A stretch of 64,000 nucleotides of DNA, from the NCBI GenBank assembly GCA_041695045.1, contig JBGFRR010000151.1:12416-76415 (forward strand), in the 5' to 3' direction. This stretch comes from JBGFRR01 sp041695045 (GTDB lineage: Bacteria; Bacteroidota; Ignavibacteria; UBA10030). The stretch's first letter is position 1. Each line of letters opens with the position of its first letter. A program made the position numbers and the translations under genes. This document shows positions 50,356 to 59,086 of this stretch, piece after piece. The notes under the pieces were generated by a model. The model ran no database searches, was not told the DNA's origin, and saw nothing but the letters and a program-made list of their open reading frames with translations.

Positions 50356-51471
50356 ATGACCCACAGTATCAGTCCCCTGCGATGGCTCGCGATGCTGACG
50401 ATACTCGTACTCACAGCATCGACACTCGCCACTGCTCAACAACAGCCTGAGGTCAAGATCGACATCCGTCTCGGTCAGTTCGACGTCCTTTACCTCGCAG
50501 ACTTTATTGATGTGACGACGGGGGCGCTCTCCAGCAATATTCCGAATGCCTCGATTCAGCTGGAGACGGTTCCGCAACAGGCAATGGATATGTACCTCGT
50601 CGTGACAGTTTTCATCAAGCTCCGGGGAGATCAAAACTTTACGCAGTTCGTGAAATCAACGACGCACAACTTCTTGATGCCGGGGCGGATGACGGTAACA
50701 TCCCGCGACCTCGCCAGAACCGGAGGCGGGAACATTCGCGTGAAGAGCACGGATGTCAACAGCGCGATGCAACGACGGTTAGAGGACCATGTGCGGACGC
50801 TCCCCACGGCACCGGTAGGAACATACGCGATTGAAGTTGAAGCCTACACACCCGAGAACGTCCGGCTTGCCCGTCAGCGCTCCGATGTGGACGTGAGCAG
50901 CGCGACGCCGGAAGACGTTTCCGTAACCTACGTTGAACCGCAGGACGGAGCTGTGCTGCCAACGTTGTTCCCGACGTTCTCCTGGACGACACAACGGCCC
51001 CAGGCTCGCATTTCGATCTACGAGCGACTTCCCTTCCACCGTTCACCGGAAGATGTAGTAACGGGAGTTCCTCACCTCCAGATGGAAGTACGGGGAACAT
51101 CGTTTACCTATCCGCCCGATGCAGCCCGCCGCCTTGAACCCGGGAAAACGTACGTGTGGCTTTTGGAAGTGACCGTGGGGACGAACCGCGGCGCGCAGAT
51201 TAAGCGCGGTCCGGTCTTTGCATTCCGGACACAGGCGCTCGCCGGTGAATGGGCATTCCTTGAGCGATTCCTTACCGGCCTGGGTGGAGAAGCCGCTGGA
51301 ACATTCGCGACACTTCAAGGAATAGGCTGGCGACCGACGGGTGAGATTGTTGTGGACGGCCGGACGGCGACCCTGCAACAACTCCAGGTGGTTCTCAACC
51401 AGCTTGCTCAACGACAACAGGCGGGTATCGCTGCTGGAACAGGCAGCACCGTCAAGATTACAGTCCAATAA
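50356..51471 (+). CDS. Exported protein of unknown function, upstream of FecR
   Basis: 371 residues with a signal peptide ending ATAQQ, a beta-rich N-terminal region (40-150), and an Ig/fibronectin-like part (about 205-310) where LFPTFSWTTQ, PGKTYVWLLEV and FAFRTQ are laid out as in extracellular domains that summarise 'what is present' in FecR/CHASE2 clusters. The C-terminus is helical and Gln-rich. AAGGAG precedes ATG 50356 by 9 nt. It is 38 nt before the FecR gene and probably co-transcribed with it. No family name is assigned. Confidence 0.75.
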   Translation: MTHSISPLRWLAMLTILVLTASTLATAQQQPEVKIDIRLGQFDVLYLADFIDVTTGALSSNIPNASIQLETVPQQAMDMYLVVTVFIKLRGDQNFTQFVKSTTHNFLMPGRMTVTSRDLARTGGGNIRVKSTDVNSAMQRRLEDHVRTLPTAPVGTYAIEVEAYTPENVRLARQRSDVDVSSATPEDVSVTYVEPQDGAVLPTLFPTFSWTTQRPQARISIYERLPFHRSPEDVVTGVPHLQMEVRGTSFTYPPDAARRLEPGKTYVWLLEVTVGTNRGAQIKRGPVFAFRTQALAGEWAFLERFLTGLGGEAAGTFATLQGIGWRPTGEIVVDGRTATLQQLQVVLNQLAQRQQAGIAAGTGSTVKITVQ

Positions 51472-51509
51472 CGGAAGCTCGATCTTCCTACCTATTGAGG
51501 AGCACAACA

Positions 51510-52256
51510 ATGAAAACGAAATTCATTCTGCTTGCCGTGATTGTTTTGAGCGCGCTCATCGTAAGCCCCGCATGGAAAACACCTCAGGACACAAGAGACA
51601 TCTATGCCGTCGTCACGAAAGTTGTTCGGGACGTCTCCAAGAAAACGCCGGCGACTGCATGGCAACAGGCCGTCCCGACAGACATGTTACGCTCGGGACA
51701 TCAGGTTCGTACGGACGAGAAATCGTTGGCGCTTATCAGCTTCTCCGACCAAACCAAGTTAGTGGTGCGCGAGAAATCCATCGTCGAAATCAAGGGACAG
51801 GTCCAGGGAAGGCAAATTCTCGACCGGAACGTTCACACCACAGGCGGAAAAATCAGCTTTGATGTGAAGAAGCAGGAGAAAGAGGCGTTCCGTTTCTCTT
51901 CTCCAATTTCGGTGGCGTCCATTCGCGGAACCGAGGGATCATACGACTCACGGAGAGATGAGGAACTTGACATCCTCGTCATCAACCGAGGATTGGCGAC
52001 GCTGACGAGCGTGATTTCCGATGTATTCCAAGATGTAGGCTCCAACCAGACCGGGATTGCCGACGGGAGAGGGAACGTGAACGTCCGCCAGGCAACCCCT
52101 GAGGAACTTACCGACGCTACGACAAAGATCCCGAGCGACGAACAAGGTGGCGGGGGCGCCGGCGGAAGCCTGGGCAAAGTGAAGAAGCAGATCCGCATCT
52201 TAGGAGAAGATGCCAACGGCAATCCACGCGTGATTCTGATCGAATGGGAAGAATAA
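51510..52256 (+). CDS. FecR-domain protein
   Basis: 248 residues: signal peptide, then a FecR domain (about 35-170) with VRTDEKSLALISFSDQTKLVV and ASIRGTEGSY. Classical FecR is an inner-membrane anti-sigma regulator; this one has no membrane anchor beyond the signal peptide, and no sigma factor is nearby. It belongs to the exported FecR type that accompanies CHASE2 cyclases. A Gly-rich hinge (GGGGAGGSLG) precedes the last 30 residues. GAGGAG lies upstream of ATG 51510. Confidence 0.85.
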   Translation: MKTKFILLAVIVLSALIVSPAWKTPQDTRDIYAVVTKVVRDVSKKTPATAWQQAVPTDMLRSGHQVRTDEKSLALISFSDQTKLVVREKSIVEIKGQVQGRQILDRNVHTTGGKISFDVKKQEKEAFRFSSPISVASIRGTEGSYDSRRDEELDILVINRGLATLTSVISDVFQDVGSNQTGIADGRGNVNVRQATPEELTDATTKIPSDEQGGGGAGGSLGKVKKQIRILGEDANGNPRVILIEWEE

Positions 52257-52405
52257 GCTGATTCCTACGGAAATTGACCGATCTGTAGGCTTGATTCCAA
52301 CTTCGAGTTTTTCTACATTGGCGGCAGGTTGTTCAACACCCTGCCGCCTTTTCCTTTTCCGTCGTCGTAGAAGCACGGTTCTTCAACTTTCTTCGGGGCC
52401 TAACA

Positions 52406-54820
52406 ATGAACTCTTCACACCGTTTGTTCTTCGTGATCGCCGCCCTGCTCATCACCGGCTCGGCTCTGGCTCAAGTGACTCCCTTGATCACTCGCGTGGA
52501 CGTGCCGCAAGCAAATGAGAAGCAGCCGCTCTCCGTGAGTGCCGAACTCACGCGCGGCACGGGTATCGCACGGGTGATGCTCTGGTATCGCTCGTTCGGC
52601 CAGAGCGAGTTCACAGAAATGGAAATGCTGTTAGCGGGCCGCGTTGCAACCGTCACGATTCCCGCCGAAGCCGTTACTCCACCTTCCCTCGATTACTACA
52701 TTGAAGTACGGCTTGACGACGGCACAACCGAAACGCATCCAATCCAGAACCCGCAAGCGAATCCCAATCGAGTAACCGTCCGGCAGGTGAACCCCAAAGA
52801 CCTCGAGGTGCGCCTTCTCAGCCCCGAGCCGGGGGAAACTGTGCCGATTGAAGAGCTTGGCATTGTCATTTCCCTCTTCTACGCGAGCGACGATGTGGAC
52901 CTCGCGGGCACAAAAGTTTTTCTGGACGGCGTCGATGTCACGAGCGAAGCTGTCTTTGCAGAGGATCTTATTCTTTACTCGCCCCAAAACGTCGGCAGGA
53001 CGTTGAACCTCGGGGCGCACATCCTCCGCGTAGAATTGTTCGACAAGCAGGGAAGACCGTACCACCGGGTCGAATCCACATTCAACCTTTCCACGCGTAC
53101 AGCCATCCTTGCTGAGCAACGTCGCTTCCAGACGCTGATCGATGGGCAGGCGGAGTTCCGGCGTGAGGATATCGGCCCGGCGGGAACAGTAACAAACTTC
53201 ATCCGCGGCGGTCTGCGCCTGAACGGCTCGTACGGCTTTCTGAACTTCGGCGCCACAACGCACCTCGACAATCAAGAGGACCCGAAACGTCAACCGCAAA
53301 ACCGATATCTTCTGACTGGCGAGGCGGGTCCGTTGCGACTCCAGTTCGGCGATGCGTACCCCCGCTTCCCAAGCTACATCGTCAGCGGAATGCGCGTGCG
53401 TGGACTTTCCGCCAACCTCGCCCTCGGCTTCTTCAACGTTGACGTTGCGTTCGGTGAAACAGACCGCAAGATTGAGGGGACAGCGCTGTACGATACAACA
53501 TTTACTGATGCCTCCGCAGCCGTTGGGCGACCGGTCAACGCCGTCCAGAAACAAGGCCTTACGTACACGGTTTTCACGCCGGGCACGTGGACTCGTAACC
53601 TTCTCGTTGTGCGCCCAAGCTTCGGAAAGGGAGAGAACTTCCAGTTAGGGTTTACTTATCTCAAAGGGAAGGATGACATGGGTTCCATCCGCTATGGAAT
53701 CCTGCCCAAAGAAAACCTTGTCGTCGGCTCAGACCTTCTTCTTGCGTTCGACGACCAGCGCTTCAAGTTTGAGTCGCAAGCCTCGGTCGGAATACGCAAC
53801 ACGAACATCACGAGAGGGAGCTTTACGGATGCCGACTTCGATTCGCTCCGTGCAAAGGACCCCCAGGCCGCGGACGACATTGAACGAATAGCAAAACTTG
53901 CAGAAAACTTCATCACCGTCAATGAGAACCTCCTCCCGCTGAATCCGTTCGGCCCCGGCTCGCCCGGCCTCTCCTACGACGCAGCAATCTCGTTAAACTA
54001 TTTTAACAATTTCATCCGGGCGGCTGTCTTCCAGCGAGGGGCAGCGTATCTGTCGTTCGGCAACGACTTCCTCCAACCCGATTTCCGCGGCTTCCAGATT
54101 TCCGACCGCATCCGGATGTTCAGCAACAGGGTGTTCGTTAGCCTTTCGTACGAAAACCGGAAAGATAATACCGCCAATAACAAGGTTTCGACCACAACGT
54201 TCGATTTCTTGAACACCTCGGTGACAATTCTTCCAGGGACTGGCTATCCTTCCTTCACGGTTGGGTACGGCACGAACGGCCAGGTGAATGACATCACCGA
54301 CGCCCGTTTGAAGATCGACAAGAAGACAAACCTTCTGTTCCTCGGCATGAATTATGATTTCGAGGCCGCCGCGCGACACGCGTTGAACCTGAGCTTCAGC
54401 TCAACCGACCGTAAGGATAACACCATGTACAAACGCGACCAGCAAAACCTTAACATACAGGCCTTCCTGAACTCCAACTTCAGCCCCACGCTGCAAACAA
54501 CCGTGGGATATATGCTGAGCAACAACAAATCGCAGAACCAGCTCTTTACCACCGCCCGGACCGATAGTCTCCTCGATGTCACTGAAATCAACTTCATGTC
54601 GGTCTCGGCCGGTGTGCAGCTGCGATTACTCGAGGAGTCGCTCCGGATCAACATCTCGGCAATTCCGACGTTTGGCGATTTCAACCGAACGGTGGGACGA
54701 ATTGGCGTGGACTTCCTTGCCTCGCGCAATCACAGCTTCGAGCTCCTGTTTGATTACATTCAGAACGCGGGAATGCAGGACGACATGATCGGGAGCATCA
54801 TCTATCGCTTCAACTTCTAA
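52406..54820 (+). CDS. Outer-membrane beta-barrel protein with N-terminal Ig-like domains
   Basis: 804 residues: signal peptide ending ALAQ; two beta-sandwich domains (about 25-125 and 130-230, the second with VFLDGVDVTSEA, as in bacterial Ig/invasin-like folds); then a long series of amphipathic strands (about 250-804) ending in YRFNF, the terminal aromatic signature of BAM-inserted barrels. No known family is recognised. The position between FecR and the CHASE2 cyclase suggests a sensor or scaffold in the outer membrane. Confidence 0.7.
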   Translation: MNSSHRLFFVIAALLITGSALAQVTPLITRVDVPQANEKQPLSVSAELTRGTGIARVMLWYRSFGQSEFTEMEMLLAGRVATVTIPAEAVTPPSLDYYIEVRLDDGTTETHPIQNPQANPNRVTVRQVNPKDLEVRLLSPEPGETVPIEELGIVISLFYASDDVDLAGTKVFLDGVDVTSEAVFAEDLILYSPQNVGRTLNLGAHILRVELFDKQGRPYHRVESTFNLSTRTAILAEQRRFQTLIDGQAEFRREDIGPAGTVTNFIRGGLRLNGSYGFLNFGATTHLDNQEDPKRQPQNRYLLTGEAGPLRLQFGDAYPRFPSYIVSGMRVRGLSANLALGFFNVDVAFGETDRKIEGTALYDTTFTDASAAVGRPVNAVQKQGLTYTVFTPGTWTRNLLVVRPSFGKGENFQLGFTYLKGKDDMGSIRYGILPKENLVVGSDLLLAFDDQRFKFESQASVGIRNTNITRGSFTDADFDSLRAKDPQAADDIERIAKLAENFITVNENLLPLNPFGPGSPGLSYDAAISLNYFNNFIRAAVFQRGAAYLSFGNDFLQPDFRGFQISDRIRMFSNRVFVSLSYENRKDNTANNKVSTTTFDFLNTSVTILPGTGYPSFTVGYGTNGQVNDITDARLKIDKKTNLLFLGMNYDFEAAARHALNLSFSSTDRKDNTMYKRDQQNLNIQAFLNSNFSPTLQTTVGYMLSNNKSQNQLFTTARTDSLLDVTEINFMSVSAGVQLRLLEESLRINISAIPTFGDFNRTVGRIGVDFLASRNHSFELLFDYIQNAGMQDDMIGSIIYRFNF

Positions 54821-54831
54821 GAGAATTGCTA

Positions 54832-57021
54832 ATGGCTTCTCCCACCCAGAAGAAACTCATTGCCCTTCTTACCAAGATCGGAATCGGACTCGGCATCGGC
54901 GTTGCGGTCGTGTTGCTGACGCAGGGCCTGTTCTTCGAGATCCCCTTCCTCAAGAACGTCGAGCACCTCACCACCGATTTCCGTTATCAGAGCCGCTACA
55001 ACACCCGCGGCGCGGAAATTAAAAACCGCATCTACAATCGCGGCGACGTCGTCATCGTCGGCATCGACGACTCCGACTTGAAAGCAATGCCTGAGAAGTT
55101 CCCCTTCCCTCGCGATTACTACGCGCGCATTACCCACAACCTCAACCGCGCCGGCGCACGCGTCGTGGCATTCGATCTTACCTTTACCTCCCCGAGCGCT
55201 GGCGACTCGATCATGCGCGAGGCGCTCCGGTACTACGACAACGTTATCCTCGGCGTGAACAAGCCCGAAGAAGGCATGGGCGGTCTCTATACTATTCGCT
55301 CGACGGATGAAACATTCGGCAACGTGTTTCACGATGTCAGCAGGCAGGTGGGCATCGTGAACGTGGTCAAAGACCGCGACGATGTCGTCCGACAATACGT
55401 CCCCATGTATCTCGTAGGAGAGGACCTTGTTCCGGCATTCTCGTTTGCTGCACTTGCCCGTTACTATGGCCTGCCTCCAAAGTCAACCGTATGCCTGCAA
55501 GGCGACTACTTTGTGCTGAAGGACAGGCTGATTCCCCGTTTCACCGCTTCCTCGTTCTTGCTCAACTACTACGGCCCTGTGGAAACGTTCCGCTACGTTC
55601 CCTTCCAGCAAGTGATCGACGACGAGACGTTCCAGACGATGGATGAGATGGAAATCGAGGAATCGATTGACTTGTTCAACCTCGAAGAGGCGACGTCGAT
55701 CTTCAAGGATAAGATCGTCTTGATCGGCTCGAAGTTGCCGGAGGAGCGCGACTTTCACTCGACACCCATGAAGAACCCCGACGGCACCTTCATTATGCAC
55801 GGAGTGGAAATTCACGCAACGGCGGTTCAAAATGTGCTCGACGGCGCGTTCATCATCCCCGCCGACCCCCAAGTCGAAATCTCTCTCATCCTGATCCTTG
55901 CGCTGCTCAGCTTCGTGGGACTGCTCGCGTTCAAACAAATCAAACTCCGGTTTGTGTGGATCATCGAAATTCTTGCCGTCGTGATCGTTGCGGTGTTGGT
56001 TTTTGGAGTCTTCGAGTTTTCGCTGCTCGCTTTTACCAACAGCAATATCTATCTCAACATCGTCAACCCGTCGCTGGCGATTGTGTTAGCGTACGTCGGT
56101 ACCATCGTCCATCAGTATCTGACCGAGCGGCAACAGAAGGCGATGATCAAAGGCGTGTTCAGCCACTACATCAGTCCGGCCGTCGTGAACGAATTGATTG
56201 CCGACCCGGAGAAGGCCACGTTGGGCGGCGATAAGCGGGAACTGACCGCGTTCTTCTCCGACATTGCCGGCTTCACCACGATTTCAGAATCCCTCACGCC
56301 CGAAGCGCTCGTTCAACTCCTCAACGAATACCTCGACGAGATGACGGAGATCATCATCAAGCACAACGGGACGCTCGACAAATACGAGGGTGACGCGATC
56401 ATGGCGTTCTGGGGCGCGCCGATTCCGCAGAAGGACCATGCCTTGCGCGCCTGTCTTGCATCGCTCGAGATGCAAAGGCGGCTTGCGGTGCTGCGGCCGA
56501 AGTGGAAGAAGCAGGGCCGCCCGGAAATCGAAGTGCGCTGCGGCGTCAACACCGGCGTGATGATCGTCGGCAACATGGGAGGGAAGGACCGATTCGACTA
56601 CACGATCATCGGCGACAGCGTGAACCTCGCCTCGCGTCTCGAGGGAGCCAACAAGCAATACAATTCGAAGATCATGATCAGCGAGTTCACGTACAAGCAT
56701 GTGCAGGGGAAGGTGGTCGTCCGCGAGCTGGATTTGATTCAGGTGAAAGGCAAAACCGAACCCATAAAAGTGTACGAGCTCCTCGGCGCATCCGGCATGC
56801 AGATGACGCCCGAGCAGAAGGAAGCGATGGAGATGTACCACGAAGGCCTGCAGTTGTACCGCCAGCGGAAATGGGACGAGGCGATTGCCTACATGAACCA
56901 GGCGTACTCGCTCGACCCGACCTGCCACGTTGCGCAAATCTACGCACAACGCGCCGCTCTCTATCAACTGAATCCCCCGCCTGAGGAGTGGGACGGCGTG
57001 TTCGTGATGACAACGAAATAG
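54832..57021 (+). CDS. CHASE2-domain adenylate cyclase
   Basis: 729 residues: an N-terminal membrane helix, an extracytoplasmic CHASE2 domain (about 45-350, VVIVGIDDSDLKAM and VVAFDLTFTSP), three membrane helices (about 355-435), and a class III cyclase domain (about 470-640). Catalytic residues are complete: metal Asp in FFSDIAGFTT and YEGDAIMAF, purine-specifying Lys/Asp in DKYEGD and FDYTIIGD, and Asn/Arg in NLASRLEG, which points to cAMP. A TPR-like tail (about 660-720) follows. ATG 54832 lies 11 nt after the barrel gene. Confidence 0.93.
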   Translation: MASPTQKKLIALLTKIGIGLGIGVAVVLLTQGLFFEIPFLKNVEHLTTDFRYQSRYNTRGAEIKNRIYNRGDVVIVGIDDSDLKAMPEKFPFPRDYYARITHNLNRAGARVVAFDLTFTSPSAGDSIMREALRYYDNVILGVNKPEEGMGGLYTIRSTDETFGNVFHDVSRQVGIVNVVKDRDDVVRQYVPMYLVGEDLVPAFSFAALARYYGLPPKSTVCLQGDYFVLKDRLIPRFTASSFLLNYYGPVETFRYVPFQQVIDDETFQTMDEMEIEESIDLFNLEEATSIFKDKIVLIGSKLPEERDFHSTPMKNPDGTFIMHGVEIHATAVQNVLDGAFIIPADPQVEISLILILALLSFVGLLAFKQIKLRFVWIIEILAVVIVAVLVFGVFEFSLLAFTNSNIYLNIVNPSLAIVLAYVGTIVHQYLTERQQKAMIKGVFSHYISPAVVNELIADPEKATLGGDKRELTAFFSDIAGFTTISESLTPEALVQLLNEYLDEMTEIIIKHNGTLDKYEGDAIMAFWGAPIPQKDHALRACLASLEMQRRLAVLRPKWKKQGRPEIEVRCGVNTGVMIVGNMGGKDRFDYTIIGDSVNLASRLEGANKQYNSKIMISEFTYKHVQGKVVVRELDLIQVKGKTEPIKVYELLGASGMQMTPEQKEAMEMYHEGLQLYRQRKWDEAIAYMNQAYSLDPTCHVAQIYAQRAALYQLNPPPEEWDGVFVMTTK

Positions 57022-57089
57022 ACGGTTTGATGATCTTGAAGCAAATGCTGTTTGCTTGGGAAAGTCGTGGTGTTCAGGGGGCCTTTTCC

Positions 57090-57130
57090 TTCGTGCACCG
57101 GTCGGGAGTACACCCGTGAGGGTGCACGAA
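57090..57130 (+). promoter_or_regulatory. Inverted repeat enclosing the ribosome binding site and GTG start
   Basis: TTCGTGCACC (57090-57099) and its exact complement (57121-57130) would form a 10-bp stem whose 21-nt loop holds GGGAG and the GTG start at 57116. This could regulate translation of the radical SAM gene. Confidence 0.5.
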
Positions 57131-58264
57131 CGGCTTGCCGCTCTCGTCCGTTCGCCGCTCATCGCGTGGGATTTATTTGTACGCGCACGCTACAATTTGA
57201 CGTACGATCAGATGCCGCTGCAATTCCAACGGCTTTCGGTTGCGAAGCGTTGGAATCTTTTGAAAGCAGGCACAAACCTCCTCCACCGTCGTCTCACGCC
57301 TCCCAACCTCCCGCTTCATCTTCACGTCGAGCTCACCAACTACTGTCCGCTTCGCTGCCCTGTCTGTCCTACCGGAGCGAGGACGCTCACCCGGCCCCCA
57401 CGCGCGATGGAGGTTGAACTCTTTGAACGACTGATGGCCAAGCTCGGGCCCACGCTTCTCACGATGACATTGTGGGGATGGGGAGAGCCTTTACTCCATC
57501 CTCGGTTACGCGACATCCTACGGATCGCTTCGCAATATCCGGTGGCAACGTTTCTTTCAACCAGTAGTCGCAAGCTGTCGGACGAAGCTATTATCGAAGC
57601 ACTGCTGGAATTTCCGCCCACTCACTTGATTGTAGCAGTCGATGGGCTTGACGATGAGACGAATACGCAGTTCCGCGTCGGCGCACAACTCGAACCCATG
57701 CTTGCCGGCGTGCGTCGGCTGGCGGACCTCAAGCGGGCCAGCGGACGCAGCTTTCCCATCCTGCACATGCGCTCGATCGTAATGAGTCACAACCAGCACC
57801 AGCTTCCACTTCTACCACCATTTGCCGCAATGCACGGATTCGACGTTCTGACGGTGCGCACCCTTTCACTTGTCGACGACCTCGAGCAGACGCACAAGCG
57901 TTTTGTTCCTGATTCAGCCGACCTTCGGGCCTACGACTACGACGAGGGTGAGCGCATCCATCAAAGCGGCTTTGTGTGCACGCAACCGTTCTGGTTTCCG
58001 GCGGTCTATGCCGACGGCACCGTTGTGGCGTGCGAGCAGGATTACAATGCCCAGCGGCCATTCGGTGTGCTGACTGAGGATACACGGTTCAGTGAGATCT
58101 GGTCAAGCGCACAGGCTCGCGACGTACGAAAAGCCATTCGCGACAACCCTGAATCTCTGAGTTTCTGTAGAAGCTGTCCCTTTTCCGATCGCGTGACCGC
58201 CCCCTGCTCGGTTCTTCGGTACAGAGTCAATCCCTCTCTCCATGAACGCGTTCCTGTCTACTGA
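57116..58264 (+). CDS. Radical SAM/SPASM-domain protein
   Basis: 382 residues with the radical SAM cluster motif C-x3-C-x2-C (NYCPLRCPVC, about 76-83), the GWGEPLLHP motif, and a C-terminal SPASM-like cysteine set (FVCTQPF, VACEQDY, SFCRSCPF, APC). Such enzymes modify peptides or make anaerobic maturases; no precursor peptide is seen next to it. The GTG start at 57116 has GGGAG 8 nt upstream; a TTG at 57056 is an alternative. Confidence 0.85.
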   Translation: MRVHERLAALVRSPLIAWDLFVRARYNLTYDQMPLQFQRLSVAKRWNLLKAGTNLLHRRLTPPNLPLHLHVELTNYCPLRCPVCPTGARTLTRPPRAMEVELFERLMAKLGPTLLTMTLWGWGEPLLHPRLRDILRIASQYPVATFLSTSSRKLSDEAIIEALLEFPPTHLIVAVDGLDDETNTQFRVGAQLEPMLAGVRRLADLKRASGRSFPILHMRSIVMSHNQHQLPLLPPFAAMHGFDVLTVRTLSLVDDLEQTHKRFVPDSADLRAYDYDEGERIHQSGFVCTQPFWFPAVYADGTVVACEQDYNAQRPFGVLTEDTRFSEIWSSAQARDVRKAIRDNPESLSFCRSCPFSDRVTAPCSVLRYRVNPSLHERVPVY

Positions 58265-58265
58265 C

Positions 58266-58594
58266 ATGCCCCGAATTTCACCGCAGTCCACGGAAATCTG
58301 TAATCGCGTTTCTCTCCAGCGTTTCCGAACGGTTGACGATCTTCTTGCGTTCATCTCGATCTACGACGACCGAGAACGCGCACACGCTTATCGGAAACTT
58401 CTCGCCGCACACCGGGGCTCGATTCGTGGCGCGATCTGCATGAAGGGAGGAAGCGGCCTGGTGCTGTTTTCCATTGCGATGGCCAGAGTAGGAGCGCGCA
58501 AGGTCTATGCAGCGGGCATACGGTCGCACTCCCCCGTTTCCTTGCTTCTTGCTCCAATTCTCCCTACTTTTTTGTCAACGATGTCGCTCCCGGA
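58266..58594 (+). pseudogene. Truncated methyltransferase-like gene upstream of mreD
   Basis: The frame encodes SLQRFRTVDDLLAFISIYDDRERAHAYRKLL and CMKGGSGLVLFSIAMARVGARKVYA, the N-terminal helix and SAM-binding motif I of a PRMT-like methyltransferase. It then diverges within 10 residues and runs over mreD in the wrong frame. mreC, the usual neighbour of mreD, is not there. This is a rearrangement point. Confidence 0.6.
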
Positions 58595-59083
58595 ATGGAA
58601 CGCTACCTTCGCTCCGCATTCGTCCTCATTATCCTGCTCGTCGTTCAAACGGTCTTCGTTCCGTTCATGATCCTGAGGGGCGTCGTCCCCGATGTCCTCC
58701 TGATCTGGGTCGTCTACATAGCTCTGCGGCGCGGGCAGGTTGAGGCGACAGTCGTAGGGTTCATCGTCGGCCTGCTGCAGGATGTTACGGCAACGCAGTT
58801 TCTCGGCCTCGCTGCGCTCGCCAAGACCATCGCAGGGTTCGCGGCGGGCTACTTCTACAACGAGAACCAAACGGAGCAAACACTCAGTTCATACCGCTTT
58901 GTGATGATTGTAGTCGTGTGCTCGCTCATCCACAACGTGGTGTACTTCACCATTTTCTTGCAGGGCGCCGGTGTGCCGCTCGTTTCGACCATGCTGCAAT
59001 TCAGCTTCACCACCGCGCTCTACACCAGCGCGCTCAGCTTCCTGCCGATGTTCGCCTTTGCCCGAAAATACCGGCTCACGTAA
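58595..59083 (+). CDS. mreD: Rod shape-determining protein MreD
   Basis: 162 residues, five membrane helices, with the MreD pattern RGVVPDVLLIWVVYIALRRG near the N-terminus and a long hydrophobic C-terminus. It belongs to the elongasome with MreB, MreC, RodA and PBP2. It is 3 nt upstream of mrdA, so the operon is mreD-mrdA-rodA; mreB and mreC must be elsewhere. Confidence 0.88.
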   Translation: MERYLRSAFVLIILLVVQTVFVPFMILRGVVPDVLLIWVVYIALRRGQVEATVVGFIVGLLQDVTATQFLGLAALAKTIAGFAAGYFYNENQTEQTLSSYRFVMIVVVCSLIHNVVYFTIFLQGAGVPLVSTMLQFSFTTALYTSALSFLPMFAFARKYRLT

Positions 59084-59086
59084 CCG

